Virus record (IMG/VR): IMGVR_UViG_3300042317_000627 | Span: 1 to 37,558 of that record | Direction: 5' to 3' (one strand) | Source: a virus | DNA: 37,558 nt | Shown here: piece after piece, positions 1-9,463 of the stretch | Layout: every line of letters starts with the position of its first letter | Numbering within the stretch: position 1 is the stretch's first letter | The notes under the pieces: generated by a model | Databases searched by the model: none | Told to the model about the DNA's origin: nothing | Seen by the model: the letters and a program-made list of their open reading frames with translations, nothing else | Translations under genes and position numbers: made by a program

Positions 1-127
1 ATTAGATTAATGTCGGGGCTTTCGCCCCTCCTATACAAGGGTCAGGTGGTCACAGACGCCGCGCGCACCGAAGTTCACGTTCGAGGACGTCGGCGAGTAG
101 AGCCAGACCGAAGCGCGAGAACCGGAG
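1..127. repeat. Terminal direct repeat, left copy
   Basis: The first 127 bases are identical to the last 127 (37432-37558). The repeat starts outside the target gene and ends inside its variable repeat, so it respects no gene boundary. A length of 127 is a common assembler k-mer size, which favours a circular molecule cut at an arbitrary point over a true virion terminal repeat. The inferred unit length is 37,431 bp. Confidence 0.95.
15..28 (-). other. GAAA-loop hairpin downstream of VR (DGR target-site hairpin)
   Basis: On the minus strand GGGGC-GAAA-GCCCC forms a perfect 5-bp GC stem with a GAAA tetraloop. It begins 20 nt past the end of the variable repeat and just after the target stop codon. 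In the Bordetella phage BPP-1 DGR a hairpin/cruciform downstream of VR promotes retrohoming, and this one matches in position and loop type. It lacks a following T-run, so a terminator role is less likely. Confidence 0.7.
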
Positions 128-1374
128 CTCGCAGCCCCATTCCAGATGCCCCCGAGAAGCACGGCGTTCTCCATTTGGTAAGTGCTACCACGCCCTTGCG
201 TGTTAGCAACATAAGCCGCAGCAGCCGCGCCACCCCCAAACTCATCACCCCAAATCCACATACAGCCAGTGGCTTGAATAACACCAAACTTACTGGTAAA
301 TAGATTCCATGCGCTCGTTGCACCTGTACCTGATACGCCAGTAGTTGGCACGTCAGTACCGCCGCTAGAAGTGGCTTCAGTCGTACCATAAGCCAGTGCT
401 GCAAACTCTGAATAAGTCGGGCTGCGTTTACCTACATGCTTCAATGCCTCGTTGAGATTCCACCAGTTACCATCGGCATAAGTTGTAGTGCCATTGCCAC
501 CGTATAGCGTTGAACGTTTAGGCGGTGCTGAACCATCTGCAATGGATACGTTGTACTTGCTTGAGCCGTTGGTTAAATAATCCACACCAAGCAAGTAAAT
601 ATCAGCCCAAAAGCTATCAGCAATTAAAGCCATACCGCGTGGGTCTGAGCAGGCAGGTCTAAACTTTAAATCCCATATTGAGTAGGCGTTAATGGCTGGG
701 GTAGTATCACCCCCAGCCTGTGCCGCAGCCACACCACCGGGCGCATAGTGAAAGCCGCCTATCTGACGGCTATTGCTAATGGTGTAACCACTAGGCGCAG
801 TAAAGCTTGCATCAGCTCTCACTGTTCCGTCAGTACAAACATAGATCGCGTAGTCAGTACCAGCGGTTAAGGTTGGCATGACAATGACGGTTTGCGTTGC
901 AAAAACCTGCAAGGTATCAGCTACCTCAATTTTGGCACCTGCTTTAATCGAGATAGTGCCAGCACCAGTTTTAATGAATGCGACTGTTTTAATGTCTGCT
1001 TTATAAAATAGTCCAGGCACGCTACTTAATAACTCAATCTTGTCATAGAGTGCATTTTTTGTAGGAACTTCAAGTGAGGCGTTCCATCCTGCACCGTAGG
1101 CCTCATCAGGCACAGAAATATCACCGGTAAATGTACCGCCTTCTACGCCAAAAGCTGCTGATGAAAGAGTGCCTTTATTAACCCATGCGCTATTTGCAGC
1201 ATTTCGTATTTTAAGTATTCCAGAGGTTGAATCTGCCCACCATTGGAATGGGTAAGTTGTTGTTGGCTCTGTTGCGCCAGAATTGTTTGAAACTAATGCC
1301 GCCAGGTGAGCGTTTATATCTACGAGAAAACTCGCGCCATCCTGGTCGGCAACTTGCATATCGCTTTGTGCCAT
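31..1374 (-). CDS. DGR-diversified tail-fibre/tip adhesin with C-type-lectin-like C-terminus
   Basis: A 447-residue protein. Residues 1-75 resemble the N-terminal part of phage tail fibres (motifs SNNSGAT, QWWAD, LKIRNAAN). The C-terminal part from about residue 235 looks like the formylglycine-enzyme/C-type-lectin fold used by DGR targets, ending in WIWGDEFGG, GSRAS and GARGVCDH motifs close to BPP-1 Mtd. Residues 403-442 are encoded by the variable repeat, and eight of them (410, 413, 416, 423, 425, 426, 430, 435) differ from the template coding. The ATG follows an AAAGGGG Shine-Dalgarno and abuts the gpJ stop. The inferred role is receptor binding at the tail tip. The stop codon lies only 3 bp from the GAAA hairpin. 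Confidence 0.9.
   Translation of the reverse strand: MAQSDMQVADQDGASFLVDINAHLAALVSNNSGATEPTTTYPFQWWADSTSGILKIRNAANSAWVNKGTLSSAAFGVEGGTFTGDISVPDEAYGAGWNASLEVPTKNALYDKIELLSSVPGLFYKADIKTVAFIKTGAGTISIKAGAKIEVADTLQVFATQTVIVMPTLTAGTDYAIYVCTDGTVRADASFTAPSGYTISNSRQIGGFHYAPGGVAAAQAGGDTTPAINAYSIWDLKFRPACSDPRGMALIADSFWADIYLLGVDYLTNGSSKYNVSIADGSAPPKRSTLYGGNGTTTYADGNWWNLNEALKHVGKRSPTYSEFAALAYGTTEATSSGGTDVPTTGVSGTGATSAWNLFTSKFGVIQATGCMWIWGDEFGGGAAAAAYVANTQGRGSTYQMENAVLLGGIWNGAASSGSRASVWLYSPTSSNVNFGARGVCDHLTLV
49..168 (-). repeat. DGR variable repeat (VR)
   Basis: It aligns without gaps to TR at 36918-37037 (offset 36869). The 11 mismatches are at 72, 86, 87, 99, 101, 102, 107, 108, 128, 137 and 146. In every case the TR minus strand has A. 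I count 24 template adenines in the block, so 11 of 24 are changed and no other base is. The last 23 bases (49-71, GC-rich) are identical and should hold the initiation-of-mutagenic-homology element. Confidence 0.96.
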
Positions 1375-4300
1375 TTAGTACCCCTTTGCGTGATAATCGA
1401 ATGTTCTATTAACTGGGCTGGCTGCCACGTTAAAAAACTGAATTGAAAAGCCTGTGTTTGTTTTGCTGCTGATCGTATAGTAATCACCGGTTTGCATATT
1501 TTGCGCAGTAATGCCTAGCGCGGGTGATGCCATAAATGGCAAGCTGTAGGTAATCGGATAAGCTGAAGTGCCGCTGGCAATATCCTCGCCAAACTGATCG
1601 CGGTCAGGCATGTCAACAGTAACAGCGAGCGATTTAATAAGTACATTATGCGTTTGGCTTTGACTTGATAACTCGGCCTTAAACTGAAAGGCGCGGGCTG
1701 TCCAATCCCCTACATAAAATGGCTGCCATGCAGACCAAACTGGTGAAGCTAATGGGTTATCATTGGTTGTGCGTACAAATAAAGATGCGCCAACATCGCT
1801 AATATTTGCGCCTGATATACCACTCCAAGTGCTAATCAAACTACGTTGACCAATAAAGTCATTGGCATCAAACCCCAAAACTTCAAATAATGCAGTTAAG
1901 CGCGAAGTTTGCACACTGCCTAAATCAATGTTGCCATCAAATAGATAGTTTCCTGCTGGCTCAATGCCGCCCTCAGCGGATAGATAACCCAGCCCACTTA
2001 TTAATCCCCATTCTGAAATATTACTTATAGATGTAAGCTTTATACCACCGCGTATTGCATCATAAACTGTATTAGTTTTTACACCTGCAAACACTGGCGA
2101 TTCTGTTACCGTTTCTACCACATTCATGGTGATTAGGTTAGCAACATTACTGACAATGCCAACTTCATTAATAGAAGCATTACCGCTTGAATCTACCCAC
2201 TTAGCCAAATAAGTGCCAGTTAAAAGTGGCAGCGTAGTGCTGGTGGCATTGCCAGCAATTTGGTTGCCAATATCAGTGGCAGACGACCATGTTGGTGTCA
2301 GCATTTCAGGCGTATAGCGCATTTGTAAATAGCCGCCAACAATCACATCTAAATCTGTGGCTGGGTTCCATTCTAAATGCGCAAATCCTGAAAGTGCCAC
2401 CATTTGCAAATTAATCACATCATTTGGTGCAATAGTTTTGCCATAAATAGTGACGTTTATAGATTGTGGCTGTGAGCGCCTACCCAATGAGTTTTGAGCA
2501 TATAGCGTAAATACATAATCCCCCTCAACAAGCGGCTTAACATCAACGCTGGTATCTTTAGTCGTAATTGTTACAGGGTTTTCATTAGCTGTTGAATAAA
2601 CCAGCACGTAATTACTAATACCTGGCTGGTTATTCCATGAAACTGTTGCTTGCACGCCAACCACGCCAATGCCTACTAAATATAATGATTCAGTTACATT
2701 TAAATTTTCAGGCACAGAGGGCTGTCCAGAATTTACAATACTTGTTGGTAATGCCTCAAGTATTAACCCATTTTCAATAGCTGCATATTTATCTGCACGG
2801 TATTCAAGTGCCACAATTTGAACTTGCGTCTTATCTGTTTCTGCAATTGAAACTACACGCCATGATTCAGGGATTAAATCATTGACTGAAATAATCCACA
2901 TGGCATAAACCAGTGGCATAGTTGAAAATGCTGCTGAAAGATTAATTAGAGTATGAGAACCAATTGCATTAGTGATGCTGCGCGTTTCAATGCTGCCATC
3001 TTCAAGGCGGCATGATATTTCGTAAGTCTTTCCAGTTTCAATCGTGATAGCAGCATCAAGCGTCACTGTATAAACATCCGCAGCTACAATACGGCCACCC
3101 ATACGCTTACCAGCGCGATTTGGATCGTTTATTTGAATGATCTGCCCAGCCTGTATAAATACTGAATCTAGCCCAGCCTTAAAGCTTACTGTTTCAGTTT
3201 CCATCTGCTCGCTAAATAATATACTACGCCCAGCCCTATGCGCCTGCCCACGGGATGTGCAGCCAACTGACACCACCTCAGTTTGCACGACGCCATAGCG
3301 TGTGATGGCTTCATTATCTGAAACATACTCAATTTTAGGCAGGTAGTTGTCTTGCGGGTCATTCCAGGTAACTAGCGCAACGGTATGGCGTACTTTTGCA
3401 CTTGAGCCTGAGTAGTTAAACATGCCATCTACAACATTGGCTTGGCTAAAAATCTGTGCAACGTCTTGCGGCGCATCTTGCGAAACATACAACGCGCCTG
3501 ATGACCAATACACCATCGCACGAAATATTGATGCAATATTGGTGATGACCTGATAGGCCTGCTCGCGGGCTTGAATATATAAGTTACAAGTAAATCGAGG
3601 TTCAACGCCGCCAAAACCATCATCAATCATGACATCACAATATTGTGCGATTGAATACAAGCCCCATTTATCTACCATGCTTTCAGTGATTAAATCACCA
3701 ATTCCATAGCGATCATTGGTTACAATGTCATAAAACACCCATGCAGGGTTGTCAGTCCATGCTATATTAAATGTGCCATCCCAAGTACCAGTATATTCAC
3801 GGGTCAATGGGTTATAGTTACTTGGTATCTTTACTTTAAGGCCTTTAATCTCAAAGCCACGTACAGGTATACGGTTGAACTGCTTGGCATCAATCTGCAT
3901 GCCAACTAGTGCAGAGTTTGGATAAGTCAGTTTTGCGTCAATAATCTCAGTGAAACTATCCCAAAATGTTTTATTTTGCAATGAAAGCACAGCACTATCT
4001 GCTGTGATGCGGCGAACACGAATATCCCACTCGCTTCCTGCTGGCAACTCAATACGGTATGAGCGCTGATATTTTGAGGTGGTTTTACCGCTAATAGTAT
4101 CGTAATAAAGAGGGCTGTATGCCTGTGAAGTACCTATTGAAACGGCACCAGATCCGCTAAGTTTAACTACTCTAAATTCATAAAATCCGTCTGCGAATGA
4201 TAAATTAAATGTGGTAGATGAACTTGGTGGAACGGTGACATAACCACCAAATAGCTGGCCCCATTGTTGATTGTATTGTTTTTGCTGTACCGAGCCTTTA

Positions 4301-4992
4301 CCAGTAAAGCTATGATTGGCATAGTCAATCCATGTGCCACTGCCTACAGATCTATACTGAAGTTTAAAGCTAATAGTTTGATAGCTGGTATTGACTAAAC
4401 CGGTCCAATTAACCCCTATTGTAAATTGTTTGGCTGTAATTGTATTTTTAACGTAGCCATTAGCATCAGCAGCAAGAGATGACCATACTCTACGCATCTC
4501 TTGCGAAACAAAGCCTCCGCCATCTGTTTGAATATCAATGGCAAGGTCAACACTCGTGCCATTAATATCCCCATTAGTGGTATTTTGCTGTGTTAGTTGA
4601 GGTACAGATAAAGTGACACGAACCGCTGTATTATTTGAGTTAGTGATTGAACGTGTAGCGGGGGATGCCTGCTTAATCTCAACACCTACTGCAGATTCGG
4701 CTTCAGCCCCACCAAAACCAGCAATATGATTTTGTGATTGCGTGCCAGTACGCGATGAAATGGTTACGCCTTGAAAGTTATAAGTACCATCAGCATTTTG
4801 CAGGGGCGTATCGTCTAAATATACAGATTTTGCGCCATCAACAAGCCCTTCAATTTCACCCTCACTAATGAGGTCAAGTACATTAGCATATTGTATTGAG
4901 CGTAAATTATCAGGCGACTCAACGGCAATGCGAGCGCTACCACCGCCTCCACTTTTACCACCGCCGCCGTAGCCTTTAATATTTTTAGTCAT
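1375..4992 (-). CDS. J: Tail tip / host specificity protein, lambda gpJ-like
   Basis: A 1205-residue protein opening with a glycine-rich segment (GGGGKSGGGGS) and a region typical of phage tip-attachment proteins (LRSIQYANVLDLISEGEIEG). The middle part contains the conserved tip core around residues 390-640 (RGFEIKGLKVKIPSNYNP, WVFYDIVTNDRYGIG), and fibronectin-III-like strands follow after about residue 750. In lambda gpJ forms the central tail tip and binds the receptor. Here it overlaps the gpI-like gene by 4 bp upstream and abuts the DGR target downstream, so receptor contact is probably shared with or handed to the diversified protein. Confidence 0.95.
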   Translation of the reverse strand: MTKNIKGYGGGGKSGGGGSARIAVESPDNLRSIQYANVLDLISEGEIEGLVDGAKSVYLDDTPLQNADGTYNFQGVTISSRTGTQSQNHIAGFGGAEAESAVGVEIKQASPATRSITNSNNTAVRVTLSVPQLTQQNTTNGDINGTSVDLAIDIQTDGGGFVSQEMRRVWSSLAADANGYVKNTITAKQFTIGVNWTGLVNTSYQTISFKLQYRSVGSGTWIDYANHSFTGKGSVQQKQYNQQWGQLFGGYVTVPPSSSTTFNLSFADGFYEFRVVKLSGSGAVSIGTSQAYSPLYYDTISGKTTSKYQRSYRIELPAGSEWDIRVRRITADSAVLSLQNKTFWDSFTEIIDAKLTYPNSALVGMQIDAKQFNRIPVRGFEIKGLKVKIPSNYNPLTREYTGTWDGTFNIAWTDNPAWVFYDIVTNDRYGIGDLITESMVDKWGLYSIAQYCDVMIDDGFGGVEPRFTCNLYIQAREQAYQVITNIASIFRAMVYWSSGALYVSQDAPQDVAQIFSQANVVDGMFNYSGSSAKVRHTVALVTWNDPQDNYLPKIEYVSDNEAITRYGVVQTEVVSVGCTSRGQAHRAGRSILFSEQMETETVSFKAGLDSVFIQAGQIIQINDPNRAGKRMGGRIVAADVYTVTLDAAITIETGKTYEISCRLEDGSIETRSITNAIGSHTLINLSAAFSTMPLVYAMWIISVNDLIPESWRVVSIAETDKTQVQIVALEYRADKYAAIENGLILEALPTSIVNSGQPSVPENLNVTESLYLVGIGVVGVQATVSWNNQPGISNYVLVYSTANENPVTITTKDTSVDVKPLVEGDYVFTLYAQNSLGRRSQPQSINVTIYGKTIAPNDVINLQMVALSGFAHLEWNPATDLDVIVGGYLQMRYTPEMLTPTWSSATDIGNQIAGNATSTTLPLLTGTYLAKWVDSSGNASINEVGIVSNVANLITMNVVETVTESPVFAGVKTNTVYDAIRGGIKLTSISNISEWGLISGLGYLSAEGGIEPAGNYLFDGNIDLGSVQTSRLTALFEVLGFDANDFIGQRSLISTWSGISGANISDVGASLFVRTTNDNPLASPVWSAWQPFYVGDWTARAFQFKAELSSQSQTHNVLIKSLAVTVDMPDRDQFGEDIASGTSAYPITYSLPFMASPALGITAQNMQTGDYYTISSKTNTGFSIQFFNVAASPVNRTFDYHAKGY

Positions 4993-5579
4993 AATTGCGC
5001 CACACTCAAGCCGGTTGAAATAACTTGTGAGCCTACCCGCAATTGTCCGTAACAGATTGGCACTGGGTTGCCTTGTCCGGTAACATTAACCGCGCCCGCA
5101 AATGAGTAGCTTGGTTTATTTTCTGGCCGCTCGCCTGCATTGGGTTGAGTTTTTGGTGGTGAAAATAGCATTTGAGAAACGCCACCAAGCAACAATGAAA
5201 AGCCAATGCTTGATGCAATAGCACTTGCGCTGAAAGAAAATGAACTTGCTGCGCTAAAATACATTGCACCAGGCAAATAAAATGAAACGCCAATTAAAGC
5301 TGCGCCAAGCAAGACTTTTCCTAAGCCGCTCTTACCTGACACAATTGGAATAATTTTAATTGTTTTGCTTGTGCCAATATGCAGCGCATCTTGGTGTGAT
5401 CTATTCTCACGCCCTGCCAGCACCTTATAATGCGCTTGGCCATCTTGAATGATGGAATCTTTAAAGTCCTTGTAATTAGCACAAAAGGCGCGGATGACTT
5501 CGGCAGGCGTTTTTGCGCTCACTTGATGAATGCGGCCATATTTATCCGCTAAAAATCCGTATAAAATCACTGTTAGCAT
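4989..5579 (-). CDS. I: Tail tip assembly protein, lambda gpI-like
   Basis: 196 residues in the lambda gpI position between K and J. An N-terminal ubiquitin-like region (ILYGFLADKYGRIHQVSAKT) is followed by a hydrophobic Ala/Ser/Gly-rich segment at about residues 85-135, typical of gpI. The C-terminus ends in a conserved NVTGQGNPVPICYGQLRVGS segment. It overlaps K and J by a few bases, consistent with translational coupling. It is thought to act during tip assembly and may not remain in the virion. Confidence 0.9.
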   Translation of the reverse strand: MLTVILYGFLADKYGRIHQVSAKTPAEVIRAFCANYKDFKDSIIQDGQAHYKVLAGRENRSHQDALHIGTSKTIKIIPIVSGKSGLGKVLLGAALIGVSFYLPGAMYFSAASSFSFSASAIASSIGFSLLLGGVSQMLFSPPKTQPNAGERPENKPSYSFAGAVNVTGQGNPVPICYGQLRVGSQVISTGLSVAQL

Positions 5580-6277
5580 AATGAGCTGTGCCTTAATACT
5601 AATGAGGTAATCTTGCGCCAGTAACCACCATATACATCACGGCTTGAAGCCTTGCCCATCACATGATGCAAAATCACATTATCACCAATATAAACGGCAC
5701 AGTGATTTGGCACTTGGCTTGCTACCTGCATTAAAATAATGTCATGCTTTTGTAGGTTATCTACTGGCAAAAATCCTGCTGCTTGATAATTTTTTAAATA
5801 GAGGTTGTCACCCTTTAGCCACCACTCAATATCGCGCTCATAATCAATCATCTCAATACCTAGCTCGCGCTGGTAGTAATCGCGCCATATTGCATAGCAA
5901 TCGGTAATGCCATGCACAAAGTTACGGCCAATATAAGGCGCTTGATAGCCGCTTGGCTCTGTGTAGCTGTAGGTGTTTAATGGGTAATTCATGATGAAAT
6001 AAGGCAACTGGTGGCGCTCTATTTCAATTAAATCCGCCTGACTTGGCGCGGGGTTGATATTGATATGCGAATGCACCACACAAATCACTTTGTATTGGTC
6101 GTTTATTTCAGCAAACTCTACAGAGTCAATGGCAAACGCATTATCTTGGCTTGCCACATTAGCGCACGGCTTAAAAATATGCTTGCGCCTATAGCTCACT
6201 ATTAGTCCGCAAACTTCACGCACTGGCGATGCGTTTACATAAGCCTTTATTTCATCCATTAAATAATCTGCAATCAT
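5573..6277 (-). CDS. K: Tail tip assembly peptidase, lambda gpK-like (JAMM + NlpC/P60)
   Basis: 234 residues with two peptidase domains. The N-terminal half has a JAB/MPN+ metallopeptidase signature, with VVHSHININPAPSQAD at about residues 66-81 giving the H-x-H...S..D metal set. The C-terminal half has an NlpC/P60 layout, with the cysteine in GITDCYAIWRDYY and the histidine in NHCAVYIGDN. Lambda gpK is required for tip assembly, and its cysteine peptidase domain is thought to cut peptidoglycan. All visible key residues are retained. Confidence 0.93.
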   Translation of the reverse strand: MIADYLMDEIKAYVNASPVREVCGLIVSYRRKHIFKPCANVASQDNAFAIDSVEFAEINDQYKVICVVHSHININPAPSQADLIEIERHQLPYFIMNYPLNTYSYTEPSGYQAPYIGRNFVHGITDCYAIWRDYYQRELGIEMIDYERDIEWWLKGDNLYLKNYQAAGFLPVDNLQKHDIILMQVASQVPNHCAVYIGDNVILHHVMGKASSRDVYGGYWRKITSLVLRHSSLC

Positions 6278-6282
6278 TTCGG

Positions 6283-6975
6283 CTACCTAATTAAATTAAT
6301 GGCAGGGAATGCGCCATAAGGTAAATTGCCCGTGCCAAAACGCAAGCGACATGAATTAAGTCTTTTGCCGCAATCGTCTAGCAAAAGGTTTGCAGTGTAT
6401 ACATCTGTTTTATCAGCTACGGCATCTCCGGCATAGCCGCACTCGGCTGATCGATAAACCCATGTGCAAACATTTTGAATACACTGACGGCGCGGCAGCA
6501 TCGTACCTTCTAGGTCAAGTGCACTGGCAAGTTCCCATTCAACATAGATTTTATTTTCATTAGCCTTGCGATCAATAAAATAAATCTCATCATCAAAGGC
6601 CGCATTAGGGTCTGCGCTTGGGTTAATGCCACCAGCAAAATTAACGGCATCGAGATATTTTAAAAAGGTGCGGCGGCGAATAAATTTCACTTTAACTAAG
6701 TCGCCATTTTCACGCGATAGCGCACCTATCAGGCCGTCAATATTTGCCACACGTAATGATGGCCTGGGCTGCTGTCCGTTACCGTTACGCGCAAATCCAT
6801 CGGCTTCAATCGGTAGGCGCGTGTAAGTGATGCCATTAAACACCACATCATTTCCTAGCTCATTTAATCCGTTATGGAAAAAATACTGCTCTGCCAAGCC
6901 TATGCTATTTAAATCAAGCTCAAATAGCTCAACTAAATAACCAGCCTCTGCTTTTTGAATGTCAGCCGTAATCAT
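6283..6975 (-). CDS. L: Minor tail protein, lambda gpL-like
   Basis: 230 residues. The C-terminal half carries a cluster of cysteines (RRQCIQNVC, SAECGYAG, CGKRLNSC), matching the family in which lambda gpL binds an iron-sulfur cluster. The N-terminal half has the family stretch around YFFHNGLNELGNDVVFNG. It overlaps gpM by 4 bp. The role is tail-tip assembly between M and the K/I/J complex. Confidence 0.92.
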   Translation of the reverse strand: MITADIQKAEAGYLVELFELDLNSIGLAEQYFFHNGLNELGNDVVFNGITYTRLPIEADGFARNGNGQQPRPSLRVANIDGLIGALSRENGDLVKVKFIRRRTFLKYLDAVNFAGGINPSADPNAAFDDEIYFIDRKANENKIYVEWELASALDLEGTMLPRRQCIQNVCTWVYRSAECGYAGDAVADKTDVYTANLLLDDCGKRLNSCRLRFGTGNLPYGAFPAINLIR

Positions 6976-7301
6976 TCAAACACCTGTTCAAACTTGGCTG
7001 ACAACGAACCCACATGAGGTGACATGATATTGCGTGACCATTCACGGCAAACTACCTTAATCTCAGAGCCAGTGCCTGGTGTCCAGGTGAAAGAAGTCAC
7101 CCCATTTTTAGTAGATAAAAAAGTATCAATAGCGTCAATATCTGTTTTTGATAGCTGAAAACTCAACTGCCAAGCCTGTAATATTTGGTTAATGCCATCA
7201 GCCGCACGCTGTTGGTAGCCATCACCAAACACCGCTGTTTTAACGCGCGGCGCTTTAGTCACATTGGCGTTGTAGGCTGGTTGCCAAGTAAATTCACTCA
7301 T
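6972..7301 (-). CDS. M: Minor tail protein, lambda gpM-like
   Basis: 109 residues, the usual size for gpM. The family features visible are the opening TWQPAYNANVTKAPRV, the FGDGYQQRAADGIN motif and the TSFTWTPG turn. It overlaps the tape measure gene upstream and gpL downstream by 4 bp each. gpM is a ring protein at the tail tip that joins the tape measure end to the L/K/I/J cone. Confidence 0.92.
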   Translation of the reverse strand: MSEFTWQPAYNANVTKAPRVKTAVFGDGYQQRAADGINQILQAWQLSFQLSKTDIDAIDTFLSTKNGVTSFTWTPGTGSEIKVVCREWSRNIMSPHVGSLSAKFEQVFE

Positions 7302-9463
7302 GCCAACACCCCGCCTTGTCGTTTTTCTTTAAGTAGCACAGCACGCACTGCACCCTCAATTTGTCTGCCTAACTCAGTGGCACGGTTGCTATCACCCGCA
7401 ACATTACCGCCAGTGGCATCAACATTGACGCTAACGTTAAAAGTGTTTTTGTTTGATGCGCTACCCTCGGCTGAAACGCCTAGCTTGCCATCCTTACCGC
7501 GTTTAAGTGGGAATATGCCCTCTGGCCCTGCCTCGCCCATTACATTGCCACCACTGGCAAACATGGTGGGCTGGCTGACTACTGAGCCGCTATATTGTGA
7601 AATTCCAGCACCTTGATACACGTTACCGTTAGCATTAAATGATAAGCCTTTAAACCAATCACCAACGCCACTGCCAATCCCGGAGAACATATCAGCCAAT
7701 GGCTCAGTTACTGTTTTACGTGCCATAATGCGGATAAGATCTTCGCCAATGCCTTTTAATACCTCGCTAAACTCTTTACCTTTTACAATGGAATCCTCAA
7801 AGGCCGAGCTAAAAGTTAAGCCCAGCTCACGGCCTAACTCTTTATTCTTATCACCCATTTTTTCTATTGCAGCAAGCGCAGCGGCATTCCGCTCTGCTGC
7901 GGCTTCACGTATAGCGGTGATTTGATCTTCTTCGCCTTCTATCGAATCAATCCGCGCTAATATGCGAGCGTACTCAATTTCAAGCTGAGCTTTAGCGCGC
8001 TCTTTGTCGTTTTCAATGAGTGAGGCGTTAATGTCCTCTGTTTCACGCAAAATGGCGTTATAGCTTTCTGCGTTTGCGTCATAGATGGCTTGCGCGTTGT
8101 CATCGTATGTTTGCGTGCTTTCCATCATGTCATTAATGCGCTGGTTGCTTTCTGCCAGTGATTCAGCGGCTTTGGCTGCATCCTCTGTGGCTTTAGTTTG
8201 TGCCACAATGCCCACAAGGTAAGTTTTAACTGCAGGGTCTAGTTTGGCGTAGCTATCAAGCTGCGCTTGCAGTTTTTCTGATAAGGTTTGTGCGGGCTGT
8301 GCGGCATCGTCAAAAGTTTTGAGCAGCTTGGCCATATCCTCTGCATATTTTTCAGCTTCAGATTTTCCGCTTTCTTTTTTGGCCGTTGATGTAATTGCGC
8401 CAATAGTATCCCCAGCGCTCTTTTTATCTGTAGTAGGTTTTTTATCGAGTTGCTCACCAAGTTTTTTATATGCCTCAAGTTGATTTTTAGTAATTTTAAG
8501 TTTAGCTTCAAGTTCGCTAACCGTACCGCCTGCCACTAACTCATTAAGCTTGCCGCCACCTGATTGATTGAGCTTTCTAATGCTTTGCTCTAAATCGATC
8601 ACATCATTATTGAGCTGTTTAACTTTTGATTTTGAACTTACATCAATATCAGACGAAAACAACATATCAAAAGGCAACTTGCCAAGCCCAGCAAAGCCTT
8701 GCAATAGTGCAAATAACCTGTTGCCCTCGGCAATAGATTTAATCATGCCCTCTGTGGTATCTGCCAATGATTTAACCAATGGCCCACCTAATTGGATTGA
8801 TGCACCTTTGGCGGCAGTTTCAATTCTAGTAATATTGTCGTTAAATTTTTCAGCGCCTTTGGCAGCATCTTCGGTAACAATTACCCCAAGGCGCTCGGCT
8901 TCATCAGCCATTTGTTTTAAGCCCGCAGCACCGCCATTAAGTAATGGAATAAGCTCTTTGCCTGATTTACCAAGTAATTCTTGAGCAATGGCAGTTTTGC
9001 GAGCGCCATCATCCATTTTTGATAGCTTTTCAGCTACCGCACTAAATAGATCGCTGGTGTCTTTAAATTGTGTGGGGTCTAGTTTTATTTTGGCAAAAGC
9101 ATCAGCTGCAGACTTTGAGCCATCTCTAAAGTCCTCTGAAGTTTTTGCCAGTTTACCCATGCCAGTTTGCAGTTGCTCAAAACTCACATCAGATAAATCA
9201 GCGGCATATTTAAGCCCACTTAATGCTTCAGTGGTTGTTCCAACCTTTTGTGCGGCCTTGCCCATTTCATCTGCAAAGTCAGCCGCTTGTTTAACTGAGT
9301 TACCCACAAAGCCAACGGCAGCGGCAACAGAAAGGCCGCCGATCATTGCGCCTACTTTGCTAAAACTTTGCTCAATACCTAGCAGGCGTGAGCTAACGGA
9401 TGAAAACGCTTGCGCCGTTTTATCTACGGCACTAATCTCAATTTTAGCTTCGTTGGCGGCCAT
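7298..9463 (-). CDS. H: Tail tape measure protein (lambda gpH-like)
   Basis: The reading frame is open from 9517, but the ATG at 9463 (residue 19 of that frame) fits better because the protein then opens with AANEAKIEISAVDKTAQAFS, the normal start of this family. This gives 721 residues. A hydrophobic segment lies near the N-terminus (IGGLSVAAAVGFVGNSV), long charged helical or coiled-coil stretches fill the middle, and the C-terminal part has Ser/Gly-rich segments (MFASGGNVMGEAGPEGIFPL) common to tape measures. It sets tail length and helps DNA ejection. A short tape measure of this size implies a fairly short tail. It overlaps the T-frame by 20 bp. Confidence 0.92.
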   Translation of the reverse strand: MAANEAKIEISAVDKTAQAFSSVSSRLLGIEQSFSKVGAMIGGLSVAAAVGFVGNSVKQAADFADEMGKAAQKVGTTTEALSGLKYAADLSDVSFEQLQTGMGKLAKTSEDFRDGSKSAADAFAKIKLDPTQFKDTSDLFSAVAEKLSKMDDGARKTAIAQELLGKSGKELIPLLNGGAAGLKQMADEAERLGVIVTEDAAKGAEKFNDNITRIETAAKGASIQLGGPLVKSLADTTEGMIKSIAEGNRLFALLQGFAGLGKLPFDMLFSSDIDVSSKSKVKQLNNDVIDLEQSIRKLNQSGGGKLNELVAGGTVSELEAKLKITKNQLEAYKKLGEQLDKKPTTDKKSAGDTIGAITSTAKKESGKSEAEKYAEDMAKLLKTFDDAAQPAQTLSEKLQAQLDSYAKLDPAVKTYLVGIVAQTKATEDAAKAAESLAESNQRINDMMESTQTYDDNAQAIYDANAESYNAILRETEDINASLIENDKERAKAQLEIEYARILARIDSIEGEEDQITAIREAAAERNAAALAAIEKMGDKNKELGRELGLTFSSAFEDSIVKGKEFSEVLKGIGEDLIRIMARKTVTEPLADMFSGIGSGVGDWFKGLSFNANGNVYQGAGISQYSGSVVSQPTMFASGGNVMGEAGPEGIFPLKRGKDGKLGVSAEGSASNKNTFNVSVNVDATGGNVAGDSNRATELGRQIEGAVRAVLLKEKRQGGVLA

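Noticed and set aside
10-303. A plus-strand frame across the VR
   Set aside because: It lies antisense to the target gene, shows no domain, and arises from GC-rich VR sequence.
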